64,000 bases of DNA from BQJU01 sp965229635. GTDB lineage: Bacteria > Bacteroidota > Bacteroidia > Chitinophagales > Saprospiraceae. The position numbers and the translations under genes are program-made. A model generated the notes under the pieces. It was not told the DNA's origin. It did no database searches and saw only the letters and a program-made list of their open reading frames with translations. This document shows positions 1 through 9,025 of the stretch, one piece after another. The stretch spans positions 5,084,001-5,148,000 of the forward strand of contig OZ245894.1 in assembly GCA_965229635.1 (NCBI GenBank), in the 5' to 3' direction. Numbering within the stretch: the first letter of the stretch is position 1; each line of letters begins with the position of its first letter.

Positions 1-58
1 TGCTGTCAGTGAGCATGAAGGCTTGTGGTTGTTGGCGAGGCTCTTTTTGAGTTTCGTA

Positions 59-77
59 TCCCGAAGCAAGTTCGGGA
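59..77. repeat. Short perfect hairpin (TCCCGAA / TTCGGGA)
   Basis: A 7-bp perfect inverted repeat with a GCAAG loop lies in a GC-richer stretch at the left edge. No T-run follows, so it is not an obvious terminator. It may be part of a dispersed element or the tail of a feature outside the window. No coding region is visible around it. Confidence 0.4.
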
Positions 78-258
78 CAGGCTCTGGAAGGTCCGGGACG
101 AAAAAAAGCCGAAGTCAAAAGCCGCAATGCTTCGTGCGTAAGTAAGTGAGGAAACTTTAGACAACTTCGAAGGTAGGGCCAGGGGCTTTTAGCTCTTCTG
201 ACCCTGCTTTTTAGGTTGTGATGCCAATCAAGAAACAAGTAATCATATTTGGGACTCC

Positions 259-299
259 TGATTGTATCCTCATTGCAAGTACGAATACTAATACAATCA
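259..299. repeat. Perfect 9-bp inverted repeat (TGATTGTAT / ATACAATCA)
   Basis: Two 9-bp arms at 259-267 and 291-299 are separated by 23 nt and lie just upstream of the hairpin at 314-341. Together they may form the 3' part of a transcript entering from the left, or a small RNA. A T-arm-like piece (GCAAGTACGAATAC) lies in the spacer, but no full tRNA cloverleaf can be drawn. Confidence 0.35.
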
Positions 300-313
300 A
301 TGAATTTTGTAGA

Positions 314-341
314 AGGCGCTGAGAGGTGCCTTTTATTTTTT
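314..341 (+). terminator. Probable intrinsic terminator
   Basis: The stem AGGCGC (314-319) pairs with GTGCCT (326-331), including one G-U pair, across a 6-nt loop, and is followed by TTTTATTTTTT. It would end a rightward transcript coming from the left edge of the window. Confidence 0.5.
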
Positions 342-533
342 GACCACTTCAACTACAATGCATTTTCGAAGTGCCTTCTAGTTTATTTGTACAATCCCCG
401 ACGAATCAGTAAAAGATTGTCCGCCCCTTGCAGCATAATTGATTGAAAAGGTATTTAGCTTAAAAGGATAGCTTCTGTTAATCACCCCATCAAACCAGGC
501 GCAAAAAAAAATTTCATCTGTCACTATTTGTTT

Positions 534-656
534 AACGGTCTCTGACCGGAACCGGGCCTATTTATTAGGTCAAGGCCCGACCGGTATTCTCCCATTGCAG
601 AGATACGTTAGTAGTTAGGTAGCTGCCAGAAGGTAGAAATATCTTCTGGCCTTTTT
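534..656 (+). ncRNA. Putative structured small RNA with its own terminator
   Basis: A nested hairpin can be drawn by eye. AACG (534-537) pairs with CGTT (606-609), CTCTG (540-544) with CAGAG (598-602), ACCGG (545-549) with CCGGT (581-585), and GGGCC (554-558) with GGCCC (574-578). A 12-nt bulge (586-597) lies only on the 3' side. After a short linker, GCCAGAAG (625-632) pairs with CTTCTGGC (643-650) and is followed by CTTTTTC, a strong intrinsic terminator. A long interrupted hairpin plus terminator suits a stand-alone regulatory RNA. A 6S-type RNA is one possibility, but I cannot confirm the family from memory. No clear TAnnTTTG promoter is visible; ACTATTTG at 523-530 is the nearest. Confidence 0.5.
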
Positions 657-898
657 CAATCCCCAAATTCTAACACCATAAACTTGCAACCTAACAACTC
701 AAAAAAGCCCTTCAACACCCAATATCAAAAAAATGCAATCTAGGCGACTAAACTCTCAACAATGCATCTCCATTCCTAAATCACAGTGTATTAACTTGCC
801 TCCAACCTATTTAACAAAATCTCGTAAGTATTTAAAATTGGTAAGAAGTTAGGGTTTCAATCTCTCAATTGAAACAATATAACTACTACGGCGTTTGC
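657..898. other. AT-rich stretch without a recognised gene
   Basis: Short open frames here and earlier in 1-1014 have no recognisable domain, lack plausible starts and overlap hairpins, so none is called. Apart from the elements listed separately I see nothing in this stretch. Confidence 0.5.
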
Positions 899-922
899 GG
901 CGTTTGCTTGCAAACGCCTTTT
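899..922 (+). terminator. Intrinsic-terminator-like hairpin (GGCGTTTGC / GCAAACGCC, TTTT)
   Basis: Nine perfectly complementary bases face each other around a TT centre, followed by TTTTAAA. The hairpin lies between the structured RNA region and the leftward transporter gene and would stop rightward transcripts before they run antisense into that gene. Confidence 0.5.
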
Positions 923-932
923 AAATATCAGG

Positions 933-1010
933 CACTTCCGAAGCGCCTGCTATTTACTCACTTCCGAAGCGCCTGCTATTTACTCACTTCGGAAGTGCCT
1001 GCTATTTACT
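933..1010. repeat. Three tandem 26-bp repeats
   Basis: Units at 933-958, 959-984 and 985-1010 follow each other without spacer. The first two are identical. The third differs in the CTTCGGAAGTG part, which makes that copy locally palindromic. They sit immediately 3' of the leftward sugar-porter gene, so they form its 3' untranslated region and may act in termination or mRNA stability. Confidence 0.85.
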
Positions 1011-1014
1011 TCAC

Positions 1015-2343
1015 TTATTTATTTGCCAGTAACTGCTTCTGCAAGTCCTCCAGCGGTACGCCCTTGGTCTCGGGCATCATGCGCCAGACGAAGATCAACT
1101 GCAAGACCATCATAAAGGCAAAAAAAGCGAATACCGGTGTAGCACCAATTTTGGTAAACAATACCGGCACCATAGAGGGAATGACCGCTGCCAATACCCA
1201 GTGGGTACTACTGCCGAAGGCCTGTCCCTTGGCGCGCAGGTGGTTGGGGAAAATCTCGGAGATAAATACCCAGATGACGGTGCCCTGACCAATGGCATGG
1301 GAAGCGATGAACAAAAATAGAAAGATGGGTACGGCCATGCCTTTCCACCCCATGGCAAAGGCCATCGCTACCAGCGAAAGGGAAACGATATAGCCCACGG
1401 AACCGGCGTACATCAACTGTTTTCGACCAAATTTGTCGATCATGGACAGGCCGATTAGGGTAAACACCATATTGGTTACCCCAATGCCGATGCTACTCAA
1501 TAGCGCCGCACTTTGCTCCAATCCGGCGATTTCGAATATACGGGGGGCGTAGTACAAAAAGGCGTTGATACCCGAAAATTGATTAAAAAAAGCGATGAGA
1601 AAGGCCAGCATTAGGGGAAAACGATACTTCTTGTCGAAGAGCGTCTCCTTCTTACTGGTTTGTTGCTCCTCGGCCAGCATCTTATCGATCAGTGCGTCTA
1701 CATCCATGCCGGGATTGATGATGCGCAGCGTCTCGACGGCTTGTTCGCGATCATTGCGCTCAAAGATCAGCCAGCGGGGACTTTTGGGTATACCCAAAAC
1801 CATCAACATATAAATAAAGGCCGGCACCGCCTCAATGCCGATCATCCAGCGCCAGGCATTGACTTCGATGCCGCTCAATAAGTAATTGGATACAAAAGCA
1901 ATCAAAATACCAAAAACGATATTAAACTGGTACAGCGCCACCAACTTACCGCGATCCTCCGCCGGAGAAATCTCAGAAACGTAGGCCGGAGCCGCAATAG
2001 TAGAAGCCCCCACGCCTAGTCCGCCCAAAAAGCGGAAGAAGGCAAATATCCACGGATCATTGGCCATAGCCGAACCCAGTGCGGATACCAGAAAGAAAAC
2101 GCCAATCCAAAACAGGGTAGTTTTTCGGCCGAATTTGTCCGTAGGAATGCCGCCAAACAGGGCACCAATCACCGTTCCCCACAAGGCGGAAGAAATGACC
2201 ACCACGCCGTGAAACAACTCCCCCCGACTCCACAATTCCTGTAGAGACATATCGGCCCCCGAGATAACCACAGTGTCAAAACCAAACAGAAAGCCAGCCA
2301 ACGCAACAGTCAGCGACCAAAAGAAGATTTTTCGATTTGTCAT
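1015..2343 (-). CDS. MFS sugar porter
   Basis: This 442-residue, twelve-helix transporter of the major facilitator sugar-porter family should carry a sugar or sugar acid across the inner membrane. Family marks are visible: DKFGRK in the loop after helix 2 and again in the C-terminal half (IDKFGRK), a PKSPRWL motif before the central loop, and PETKGVPLEDL at the end. The first helix starts right after the N-terminal MTNRK. It is the last gene of the leftward kdgF-kduI run, with 21 bp between kduI and its ATG, so its likely substrate is galacturonate or an unsaturated/keto uronate from pectin. That substrate is inferred from the neighbours; by sequence alone it could be a hexose or xylose porter. 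Confidence 0.88.
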   Translation of the reverse strand: MTNRKIFFWSLTVALAGFLFGFDTVVISGADMSLQELWSRGELFHGVVVISSALWGTVIGALFGGIPTDKFGRKTTLFWIGVFFLVSALGSAMANDPWIFAFFRFLGGLGVGASTIAAPAYVSEISPAEDRGKLVALYQFNIVFGILIAFVSNYLLSGIEVNAWRWMIGIEAVPAFIYMLMVLGIPKSPRWLIFERNDREQAVETLRIINPGMDVDALIDKMLAEEQQTSKKETLFDKKYRFPLMLAFLIAFFNQFSGINAFLYYAPRIFEIAGLEQSAALLSSIGIGVTNMVFTLIGLSMIDKFGRKQLMYAGSVGYIVSLSLVAMAFAMGWKGMAVPIFLFLFIASHAIGQGTVIWVFISEIFPNHLRAKGQAFGSSTHWVLAAVIPSMVPVLFTKIGATPVFAFFAFMMVLQLIFVWRMMPETKGVPLEDLQKQLLANK

Positions 2344-2364
2344 GCTTTTGTATCTATTTTATAC

Positions 2365-3195
2365 CTACAACACTTCCGTCAGGGGCACACCATCCATATC
2401 GGTGAAGGCCTTGTTTTCGCCACCCATACCCCAGATAAACTTGTAGTTCGTGGTACCGGCACCGGAATGGATCGACCACGGCGGAGAAACTACGGCATCC
2501 TCGTTGTGCATGGCAATGTGACGCGTCTCTTGCGGCTGGCCCATGAAGTGAACCACAATTTGATCTTCTGGCAGGTCGAAATAAAAATAGACTTCCATTC
2601 TCCGGTCATGGGTATGCGGTGGAAATGTATTCCAAACACTGCCTTCCTTCAACTCGGTATAGCCCATGACCAGCTGACAGCTTTGCACACCACCCTCGTG
2701 GATAAACTGGAAAATGGTGCGTTCGTTGGAGGTCTTTTGGCTGCCCAATTCCACCACATTGGCATCAGCCTTGGTGGCCAATTTGGTTGGATATTCGTGA
2801 TGAGCGGGCGTTGAATTGAGGTAAAACTTCGCCGACTTGGCCGAATCAGCACTGGCAAAGACCAGCTTCTTTTTTCCTTTGCCAACGTATAACGTTTCCA
2901 GGTTTTTTACTTCAAAGCTTTCCCCGTCAACGGTTACCTTGCCCGTACCGCCTACATTGATCACGCCTAGCTCTCTTCTCTCCAAAAAGTAATCGGATTT
3001 GAGTTCATCGTAGGTGGGCAATTCCAGTGATTTACTCACCGGCACAATGCCTCCGTATACAAAGCGATCATAGTGGGTATAGACTAGATTGATGGCATCT
3101 TTTTGCATGAGGCCACCGGTGTGGAATTCTTCTCTAAGTCGTGTGGTGTCGTAAGACTTTACATCCGTGGGATGTACTGCGTATTTGATTTGCAT
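2365..3195 (-). CDS. kduI: 5-dehydro-4-deoxy-D-glucuronate isomerase (KduI)
   Basis: KduI converts 5-keto-4-deoxyuronate (DKI) to 3-deoxy-D-glycero-2,5-hexodiulosonate (DKII) in the cytosolic pectin pathway. The 276-residue length is typical. The zinc ligands of the family are present: H194, H196 and E201 in PPHTHDRRME, and H243 in WSIHSGAGT. The gene lies between kdgF (69 bp upstream) and the sugar porter (21 bp downstream), all leftward, probably one transcript. The next enzyme, KduD, is not in this window. Assignment is secure from the motifs and context. Confidence 0.95.
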   Translation of the reverse strand: MQIKYAVHPTDVKSYDTTRLREEFHTGGLMQKDAINLVYTHYDRFVYGGIVPVSKSLELPTYDELKSDYFLERRELGVINVGGTGKVTVDGESFEVKNLETLYVGKGKKKLVFASADSAKSAKFYLNSTPAHHEYPTKLATKADANVVELGSQKTSNERTIFQFIHEGGVQSCQLVMGYTELKEGSVWNTFPPHTHDRRMEVYFYFDLPEDQIVVHFMGQPQETRHIAMHNEDAVVSPPWSIHSGAGTTNYKFIWGMGGENKAFTDMDGVPLTEVL

Positions 3196-3264
3196 TGAAA
3201 AATAAAATATTTTGATTTTGTAAAATAAGAGACTTGAAGATAGTAATATTAGCTTGGTCTGTAA

Positions 3265-3600
3265 TTATAAAAAGTCTTCTCTAATTGGAGAAAAACTATC
3301 AACGAGGCGCGCATTTTTCGATAACAACCTGATAGTGTGCAGCTTACCGGAAGGCACTACAAACATATCTCCGGCTTTTAGGTGTTCGTTAGGTTCACCT
3401 TCACAATAAAAGATGATCTCTCCTTCTGCAACATATGAAGTTTGAACATGAGGATGCTGATGAGGCGGTTCTTTTTCCGACCAGGGGCCGTCCGTGAAGT
3501 CGATCAAAACCGTCATTAAGTTGCCCTCGTAGACGATTTTTCGCTGAAGCCCATTTCTGACAACCTCATAGGGGACTTCATCAAATTTTAATACAGGCAT
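3265..3600 (-). CDS. kdgF: KdgF-type cupin (unsaturated uronate linearisation)
   Basis: A single-domain cupin of 111 residues. KdgF proteins open 4,5-unsaturated monouronates from pectate to the linear keto form used by KduI. The metal-binding residues line up with KdgF: H47, H49, Q53 and H88, in PPHQHPHVQ and GKLH. The C-terminus DSFSPIREDFL closely resembles the conserved KdgF ending. It is the first gene of the leftward kdgF-kduI-porter run, so the products of the upstream PL10 lyase would flow directly into it. A TATTTTTG box lies 76 bp upstream. Confidence 0.9.
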   Translation of the reverse strand: MPVLKFDEVPYEVVRNGLQRKIVYEGNLMTVLIDFTDGPWSEKEPPHQHPHVQTSYVAEGEIIFYCEGEPNEHLKAGDMFVVPSGKLHTIRLLSKNARLVDSFSPIREDFL

Positions 3601-3675
3601 AGTTATAAGTTATTTATCAAGTTAATTGGTTGCTTCGATATTCACTCCAATAATGCAAAAAAATAAATAAAAAAC

Positions 3676-3683
3676 CAAAAATA
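3676..3683 (-). promoter_or_regulatory. Candidate -7 element (TATTTTTG) for kdgF-kduI
   Basis: On the minus strand this reads TATTTTTG, matching the Bacteroidota -7 consensus TAnnTTTG, about 76 bp before the kdgF start. No good TTTG -33 partner lies at the expected distance and the area is A-rich, so the call is tentative. Confidence 0.35.
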
Positions 3684-3769
3684 AACAAAAGTTCACAGTG
3701 GCGAATTGTCCGATCTCTTTAGGACCTACGACAAACAAGTAAATGCGTTAAATGCAAAAAGCAAGTGGT

Positions 3770-5347
3770 CTATTTGGACGATAAATAAGTCAATAATAGA
3801 CTCATATTCCTGATGTACTTTCTGGTAGAGATATACTGCTGATCTCCCACATTTTGGTAAGGTGAAGTATCCGTTTCATCCCCTACCCTGGTACTATTGT
3901 ACATCGAGGTCGGCTCACTCTTTACTCCATCACCGATGTAAGGGTTACTGATGTAAGCCTCCTTGGTAAGCCATCGGTTTTGATCATCAAGATCATTGAT
4001 TATTTCCACCACCCGCAACTCATCAACATTGTAGATCGACCGCCTTCGCCCCAAATCATAATACTTCTGAGGGGTACCCTGATGCTCAAATTTCTGAGGA
4101 AGTAAAGGTGAGTCCAATGTAGCCTCTTCAGGCGTCAAGGCTGCTACTTTTTTATATTCATTTTTTAACTTTTGGAGCGGCACTCTCGCTTTTCCATAGT
4201 AGTGGGCAAGTAGGTTTTTATCATCATTATCTACAAAATATCTTCCATGTGTGACATTTGATCCATATCGATGCACATAGATTGGTTTATTCGTTTTGAC
4301 ATCCACGAAAGTCGGGTAAGTCCGATCTCCTTCAACGAGGTGTTCCGGTAGTCTGTTGGCTTCCAACCATTTAACAGCTTTAGGCACCCCCTCCAAAAAC
4401 TTTTTGTCTCCAGTTAATCGATAAAATTCCAGGAGCAGGAAGGCATTTTCACAGGTGGTGGAGGGAAGAAAGGCAGCTGGTTCGTATGTTCTGGCGCTGG
4501 CAGCCTGCATTTCCATATTGAGTTGCTGCCCCCAGGCGCCTACAGAATCTTGCGAGATTCTGTAGAAATTCATCCCTCGATTAATGGGATCCAGGAAGCG
4601 CTGGTCTCCCAACACGAGGTAACACTGAATAAGGAAGTTGATATTTTCCCATATAACATCGTCATTGAAGGTGTAAAAGGAAGTATAATCCGGAAAACCA
4701 TGCTTTTCATGACTATAACGCAGCGGATAGCGCTGTGGCCAGCCTCCATTCGGGTACTGACTTTTGAGGATGAAATCAATCGCTTTATCCAAAGCCGGCC
4801 GGTAGGCGGGATCTAATTTCTCCAGATATATCCTCAGCAAAAACCGGGCTGCTTCGGTTGTCACATCATCATCAAAGGTAGCGTTTCCGTAGTACACCTG
4901 AAACTCTTCCAGTCTCCAACCATTCTTACCAATTGTTTGGTACCACTTTTGAAGCGACCGGTCCCCGGCAAAATCCACCATATAGTTCCAACCTCCTTCA
5001 TTGCTTTGTCCCCAAATGGTGGCTGCCGCAGCTTTTTCAGCCGCCTGATAATAATATTCATCTCCCGTAAGCCGATACGCATCCAAAAACAGATTTCCCA
5101 TGCCAGTGGTGCCAGCACCCTGCATCCAGATCATGGTTTTATAAGCTTCCATTTCTCCCCATTGTCGGGAAAAGTCAGGCATATAGTACCAGAGATATCC
5201 GCCATTAGTGCTTACCTTTTCCACCATAAATTCCGTGGCTCTTCTCATTACATCTTTTACCTGTTCCGTAGTGATTTTGTCTTGTGCTGCAATGTTGCTG
5301 GAAGACAGCAACAAAAAAATAAAAGGCAGGGCAGAATGGCATTTCAT
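3770..5347 (-). CDS. Secreted pectate lyase, PL10 family
   Basis: This 525-residue exported enzyme is predicted to cleave polygalacturonate by beta-elimination. The N-terminus is a signal peptide ending near SSNIAAQ. The core carries PL10 marks: GGWPQRYPL followed by YTFNDDVIWENI, and later YPTFVDVKTNKPIYVHRYG, which resembles the C-terminal loop of PL10 pectate lyases. The region after about residue 410 is longer than the usual catalytic domain and has no domain I recognise. The gene runs divergently from susC and in the same direction as kdgF-kduI (169 bp apart), placing it as the extracellular or periplasmic step of the pectin locus. A well-formed promoter lies at 5475-5505. Confidence 0.87.
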   Translation of the reverse strand: MKCHSALPFIFLLLSSSNIAAQDKITTEQVKDVMRRATEFMVEKVSTNGGYLWYYMPDFSRQWGEMEAYKTMIWMQGAGTTGMGNLFLDAYRLTGDEYYYQAAEKAAAATIWGQSNEGGWNYMVDFAGDRSLQKWYQTIGKNGWRLEEFQVYYGNATFDDDVTTEAARFLLRIYLEKLDPAYRPALDKAIDFILKSQYPNGGWPQRYPLRYSHEKHGFPDYTSFYTFNDDVIWENINFLIQCYLVLGDQRFLDPINRGMNFYRISQDSVGAWGQQLNMEMQAASARTYEPAAFLPSTTCENAFLLLEFYRLTGDKKFLEGVPKAVKWLEANRLPEHLVEGDRTYPTFVDVKTNKPIYVHRYGSNVTHGRYFVDNDDKNLLAHYYGKARVPLQKLKNEYKKVAALTPEEATLDSPLLPQKFEHQGTPQKYYDLGRRRSIYNVDELRVVEIINDLDDQNRWLTKEAYISNPYIGDGVKSEPTSMYNSTRVGDETDTSPYQNVGDQQYISTRKYIRNMSLLLTYLSSK

Positions 5348-5474
5348 ATATATACTCTTTAATAATTTGATTGCTTTTGAGGATCTTTTGAATAGAAAGA
5401 TATCAGATCGGAATATCCATCCATTACTTTCGTATAAATTTTCTTTTAGTTTCGTTTATCGCTTTAATATAGCC

Positions 5475-5505
5475 CAAAAATATTGCCATATTTAATTTTT
5501 TCAAA
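5475..5505 (-). promoter_or_regulatory. Bacteroidota-type promoter for the pectate lyase gene
   Basis: The minus strand shows TTTG (5505-5502), a 19-nt gap, then TATTTTTG (5482-5475), which fits the -33/-7 pattern used by the Bacteroidota primary sigma factor. Transcription would start near 5468, leaving a leader of about 120 nt before the pectate lyase ATG. The surrounding 5348-5650 region is AT-rich and otherwise empty. Confidence 0.55.
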
Positions 5506-5605
5506 ATTTTCCACCCTGTAATAGGCGGAATAATCCTTTTATTTTACTTACTTTGTTTTTGTTTTCTTTCTTTTATTTTGTTTTATTTTCTATTTGCTTT
5601 GTTTT

Positions 5606-5622
5606 TGCCCGAATATTGGGCA
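5606..5622. promoter_or_regulatory. Small inverted repeat upstream of susC (TGCCC N7 GGGCA)
   Basis: TGCCC (5606-5610) and GGGCA (5618-5622) flank GAATATT, about 60 bp before the susC start and downstream of a long T-rich tract. It could be an operator for a pathway regulator or a 5' leader hairpin. No regulator gene is present in the window to match it to. Confidence 0.35.
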
Positions 5623-5680
5623 TTGGCAAGAAGTTCTTTTCAGAGTTTGAATGCTATTTACTATAAACAAAATTTCTTTT

Positions 5681-8600
5681 ATGAAAAACATTTTACAAAA
5701 GAGTCACTCTTCGCGAAGTCGATTGAGATTCTACTGGTTGATGTTGCTGATGATTGGAATATCCTCGGTTTCCATTGCCCAGAAACAGATTACAGGAAAG
5801 GTAACCGGTTCCGATGGAGAAGCGCTACTCGGAGCAACAGTTTACATTGAAGGCACCACTAGCGGAACCGTCACTGATATTGACGGATACTACTCGATAA
5901 CAGCCCCGGAGGGTGCCACCAATCTTCAGGTGAGTTATATCGGTTTTGCTTCGCAAACGATTCCTATCAGCGGTCGATCAGTTATTGATGTCACCCTCCT
6001 GGATGATGTGGAATCACTATCAGAAGTTGTGGTCGTCGGTTATTCAACCACTGCCCGTAGGGATGTGACAGGTTCGATTGCATCAATCTTATCCGAGGAA
6101 ATCAATCGAACTCCTATTACTGACGTTTCCCAGGCGCTGCAAGGGAAGCTTCCTGGTGTTAGGGTGACCTCCCAGGACGGACGGCCAGGAGCAGAGGTGG
6201 CCATTCGCATCAGGGGCGGAGGGTCAATTACCGGAAGTAATCAACCCTATTTTATTGTTGATGGATTCCCTGTAGATGACATCAGTAATATCCCTGCCAA
6301 TCAAATTGCTAGTATTGATGTATTAAAAGAGGCTTCGGCTACAGCTATTTATGGAAATAGAGGAGCAAATGGCGTAATTATTATCACTACAAAAAGTGGT
6401 AGAATCGGAGCTCCAAAGGTCACTTATGATGGCTATACCCAGTGGAATGTAGTGCCGAAGTATTTAGAGGTGATGAATTCATATGATTACATAGCCTACA
6501 ACTGGGCTTATGCAAGTGCCATCGGGGATCAGTATGCTGATGCATGGGAAAGACTTTGGTCGATCGGTCGACATGAAGGAAGCAACACACAGGGCATTGA
6601 TCATTATAGAAATGTGGCCAGTGAAGATTTTACCAAGCAACTCTACAATGAGTCATTTACCCACAATCATAATTTTGCAATTTCCGGGGGCAATGTCAAT
6701 ACCAGGTATATTCTGGCTTTAAACCACATTGACGAGGAAGGCATGAAGGTTGGATCGGATTATGTCAGAACCAACCTGCAGTTTAAACTTGATCAATCGT
6801 TAGGAGATAGACTAAGCTTGCAGTTAAACACTCGATTCGCCCAGGTTGAAACCTCCAACAATGATGGCGATTCAGAAGCCTATTGGTTCAGACCTATTGC
6901 TACTGAAGATGTACTTGGAGACATGGATGTAACCAGTAACACCCAACTGGGAGATTACGACCGTTTGTTACAGGATGAATTCAACCCCATCGCTTTGATC
7001 AATGATAGAGTGCGCGATAATACGCTGCGTCAATTAGTGGCTAATGTTGGATTAACCTATGAGGTTTTCGCCGGACTTTCTGCCCGCTCAAACCTCAGTT
7101 TAGGTACCTCCTGGGCCACCAATAAGAGTTGGAATGGAGCCTATGCCAGCAACTACATTAACGGAGCTACAGGAGAGAAAAGGTTTGGTGGAGATGCCAG
7201 TATTCAGAACCATCAGAATTGGAACTATCGCTGGAACAACATCCTTCAGTACGATGTTAGGGGACTTGGAAGTGCGCATAGACTGGATCTTCTGGCAGGT
7301 ATGGAGGTCTCCAAGCGTGCCGGTGAGGTATTTAGTATGACCTCGCAGCGATTCCCTGCAACTTACGATAGTGAACGTGCCTTTGCTAATATGGGAGCTT
7401 ATGACCGGTCGGATGAGACGGATCGCGGTATCCCATCTTCGGCTATTAGCCCAACCTATAGCTCTGTGTCTTATTTTGGTAAAGTCAATTACTCCCTGTT
7501 TGATAAATATTTATTTTCAGCGACAATTCGCGCCGATGGATCGTCCAATTTTGCTCCCGAAAACCGCTGGGGCTACTTCCCCGCAGCAGCAGTGGCGTGG
7601 AGGCTGTCAAACGAATCCTTCTTACAGGATGCGACCTGGTTGGATGACCTGAAATTGCGAGCTTCCTTTGGAACGGTAGGAAATGACAATATTACTGCTA
7701 ACCTCTGGAAACAAGTCTATAGTGCAGGTACCACCCAGTTTTCCATAGATGAGCAGGTACAAAGCCAATATGAACCAACCAACGAAAGTTTATTGGCCAA
7801 CCGGAATCTGATTTGGGAGACTACTACCACCAGAAACCTCGGAGTAGATTATACTATCCTGGGTGGCAGAATCTATGGTACCGTTGATGTTTATAAAAAT
7901 ACTGTTTCTGACCTTTTGGTCTACACCGCTGTGACTCAGCTCACCGGATATACACTTACTCAAGATAACGTTGGGGCTACCAGCAACCGAGGTGTAGAGT
8001 TTTCTCTTGGTGCTGACCTCGTTAAAACAAAGAGTTTCAATCTGAACGCAAGTTTCAATATCAATTTTAACAAGAATAGAGTTGATGAACTTGACGAGGG
8101 TGTGGTTGGTTATTACAGATCCGCTTTTGGCGGTGTTCGCCTTGCTCCCAGTACAGGCGATTATTTCCTGACGGAAGGGCAGCCAGTAGGCTTATTCCGA
8201 GGATGGATACACGAGGGGATGTATACTACCGATGACTTTAATTACGATCCGGAAACCCAAATTTATACACTTAAAGAAGGTATTGCCGATCTTTCAAGTG
8301 GGCTTCTTCCTAATATTTATGGAACATTCAGCAACAAACCAGGTTCACAAACTGCTTATCCGGGAGTACAGAAAATCAAGGACCTGAATGGCGATGGCGT
8401 GATCGATGAAGAGGACCTGACAGTTATCGGTGATGCCAATCCAGTGCATACCGGTGGATTTAATATCGGAGGCAATTTTAAGAACCTGGACTTTAACATG
8501 GACTTCACCTGGAGCTATGGCAACGACATCTTTAACGCTACCCATGTACAGGCTTACCTGGGTAATAAAGAGTCTGGCTTATTTAGAAACAGGTTTCAGG

Positions 8601-9007
8601 AATTGGCAGGCCATTACAAGATCTATGATATTGTAGACGGACAACTGGTGAATGTAGTGGCTCCAGCCGAACTCAATGCACTCAATGCCAATGCCTCAAC
8701 ATTCCTTCCGTATCCGGAAAGTAGCATGATGACCACATTTGGTATTGAAGATGGTTCGTTTCTTAGATTACAAACCGTGACATTAGGATATTCCTTACCA
8801 GAGGCGTTATTAAGTAAAGTAAAAATTGAACGTTTCCGCATTTACGGTTCTATCTTCAACGCACTGACGTTAACCGGCTACAGTGGCTTTGACCCGGAAG
8901 TAAGTACGAATGACAATAGTAATGGTTTCTTCCCAACTCCAGGACTAGATTTGGGCACCTATCCTCGTGCCCGAAGATATACCTTTGGAGTAAACATTCA
9001 GTTTTAA
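5681..9007 (+). CDS. SusC/RagA-family TonB-dependent outer membrane transporter
   Basis: A TonB-dependent barrel (1108 residues from this start) that imports oligosaccharides with its SusD partner. After a signal peptide ending near SVSIAQ come a carboxypeptidase-regulatory-like domain (from QITGKVTGSDGEALLGATV), a plug with SEVVVVGYST and GANGVIIITTKSG, and a long beta barrel ending in YTFGVNIQF, a typical terminal aromatic strand. I chose ATG 5681 rather than ATG 5651 because the signal peptide then starts normally with MKN. susD follows after 18 bp. Pectic oligosaccharides are the likely cargo, given the divergent PL10, kdgF and kduI genes. Confidence 0.93.
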   Translation: MKNILQKSHSSRSRLRFYWLMLLMIGISSVSIAQKQITGKVTGSDGEALLGATVYIEGTTSGTVTDIDGYYSITAPEGATNLQVSYIGFASQTIPISGRSVIDVTLLDDVESLSEVVVVGYSTTARRDVTGSIASILSEEINRTPITDVSQALQGKLPGVRVTSQDGRPGAEVAIRIRGGGSITGSNQPYFIVDGFPVDDISNIPANQIASIDVLKEASATAIYGNRGANGVIIITTKSGRIGAPKVTYDGYTQWNVVPKYLEVMNSYDYIAYNWAYASAIGDQYADAWERLWSIGRHEGSNTQGIDHYRNVASEDFTKQLYNESFTHNHNFAISGGNVNTRYILALNHIDEEGMKVGSDYVRTNLQFKLDQSLGDRLSLQLNTRFAQVETSNNDGDSEAYWFRPIATEDVLGDMDVTSNTQLGDYDRLLQDEFNPIALINDRVRDNTLRQLVANVGLTYEVFAGLSARSNLSLGTSWATNKSWNGAYASNYINGATGEKRFGGDASIQNHQNWNYRWNNILQYDVRGLGSAHRLDLLAGMEVSKRAGEVFSMTSQRFPATYDSERAFANMGAYDRSDETDRGIPSSAISPTYSSVSYFGKVNYSLFDKYLFSATIRADGSSNFAPENRWGYFPAAAVAWRLSNESFLQDATWLDDLKLRASFGTVGNDNITANLWKQVYSAGTTQFSIDEQVQSQYEPTNESLLANRNLIWETTTTRNLGVDYTILGGRIYGTVDVYKNTVSDLLVYTAVTQLTGYTLTQDNVGATSNRGVEFSLGADLVKTKSFNLNASFNINFNKNRVDELDEGVVGYYRSAFGGVRLAPSTGDYFLTEGQPVGLFRGWIHEGMYTTDDFNYDPETQIYTLKEGIADLSSGLLPNIYGTFSNKPGSQTAYPGVQKIKDLNGDGVIDEEDLTVIGDANPVHTGGFNIGGNFKNLDFNMDFTWSYGNDIFNATHVQAYLGNKESGLFRNRFQELAGHYKIYDIVDGQLVNVVAPAELNALNANASTFLPYPESSMMTTFGIEDGSFLRLQTVTLGYSLPEALLSKVKIERFRIYGSIFNALTLTGYSGFDPEVSTNDNSNGFFPTPGLDLGTYPRARRYTFGVNIQF

Positions 9008-9025
9008 TCTATAAAAATTGACGAT

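Noticed and set aside
229..299. Possible degenerate tRNA (T-arm-like GCAAGTACGAATAC)
   Set aside because: A weak acceptor pairing can be forced, but no D arm or anticodon arm forms.
1..1014. Short open frames of 65 and 139 codons in the left kilobase
   Set aside because: They overlap hairpins, terminators or the antisense of the sugar porter, and have no recognisable domain or signal.
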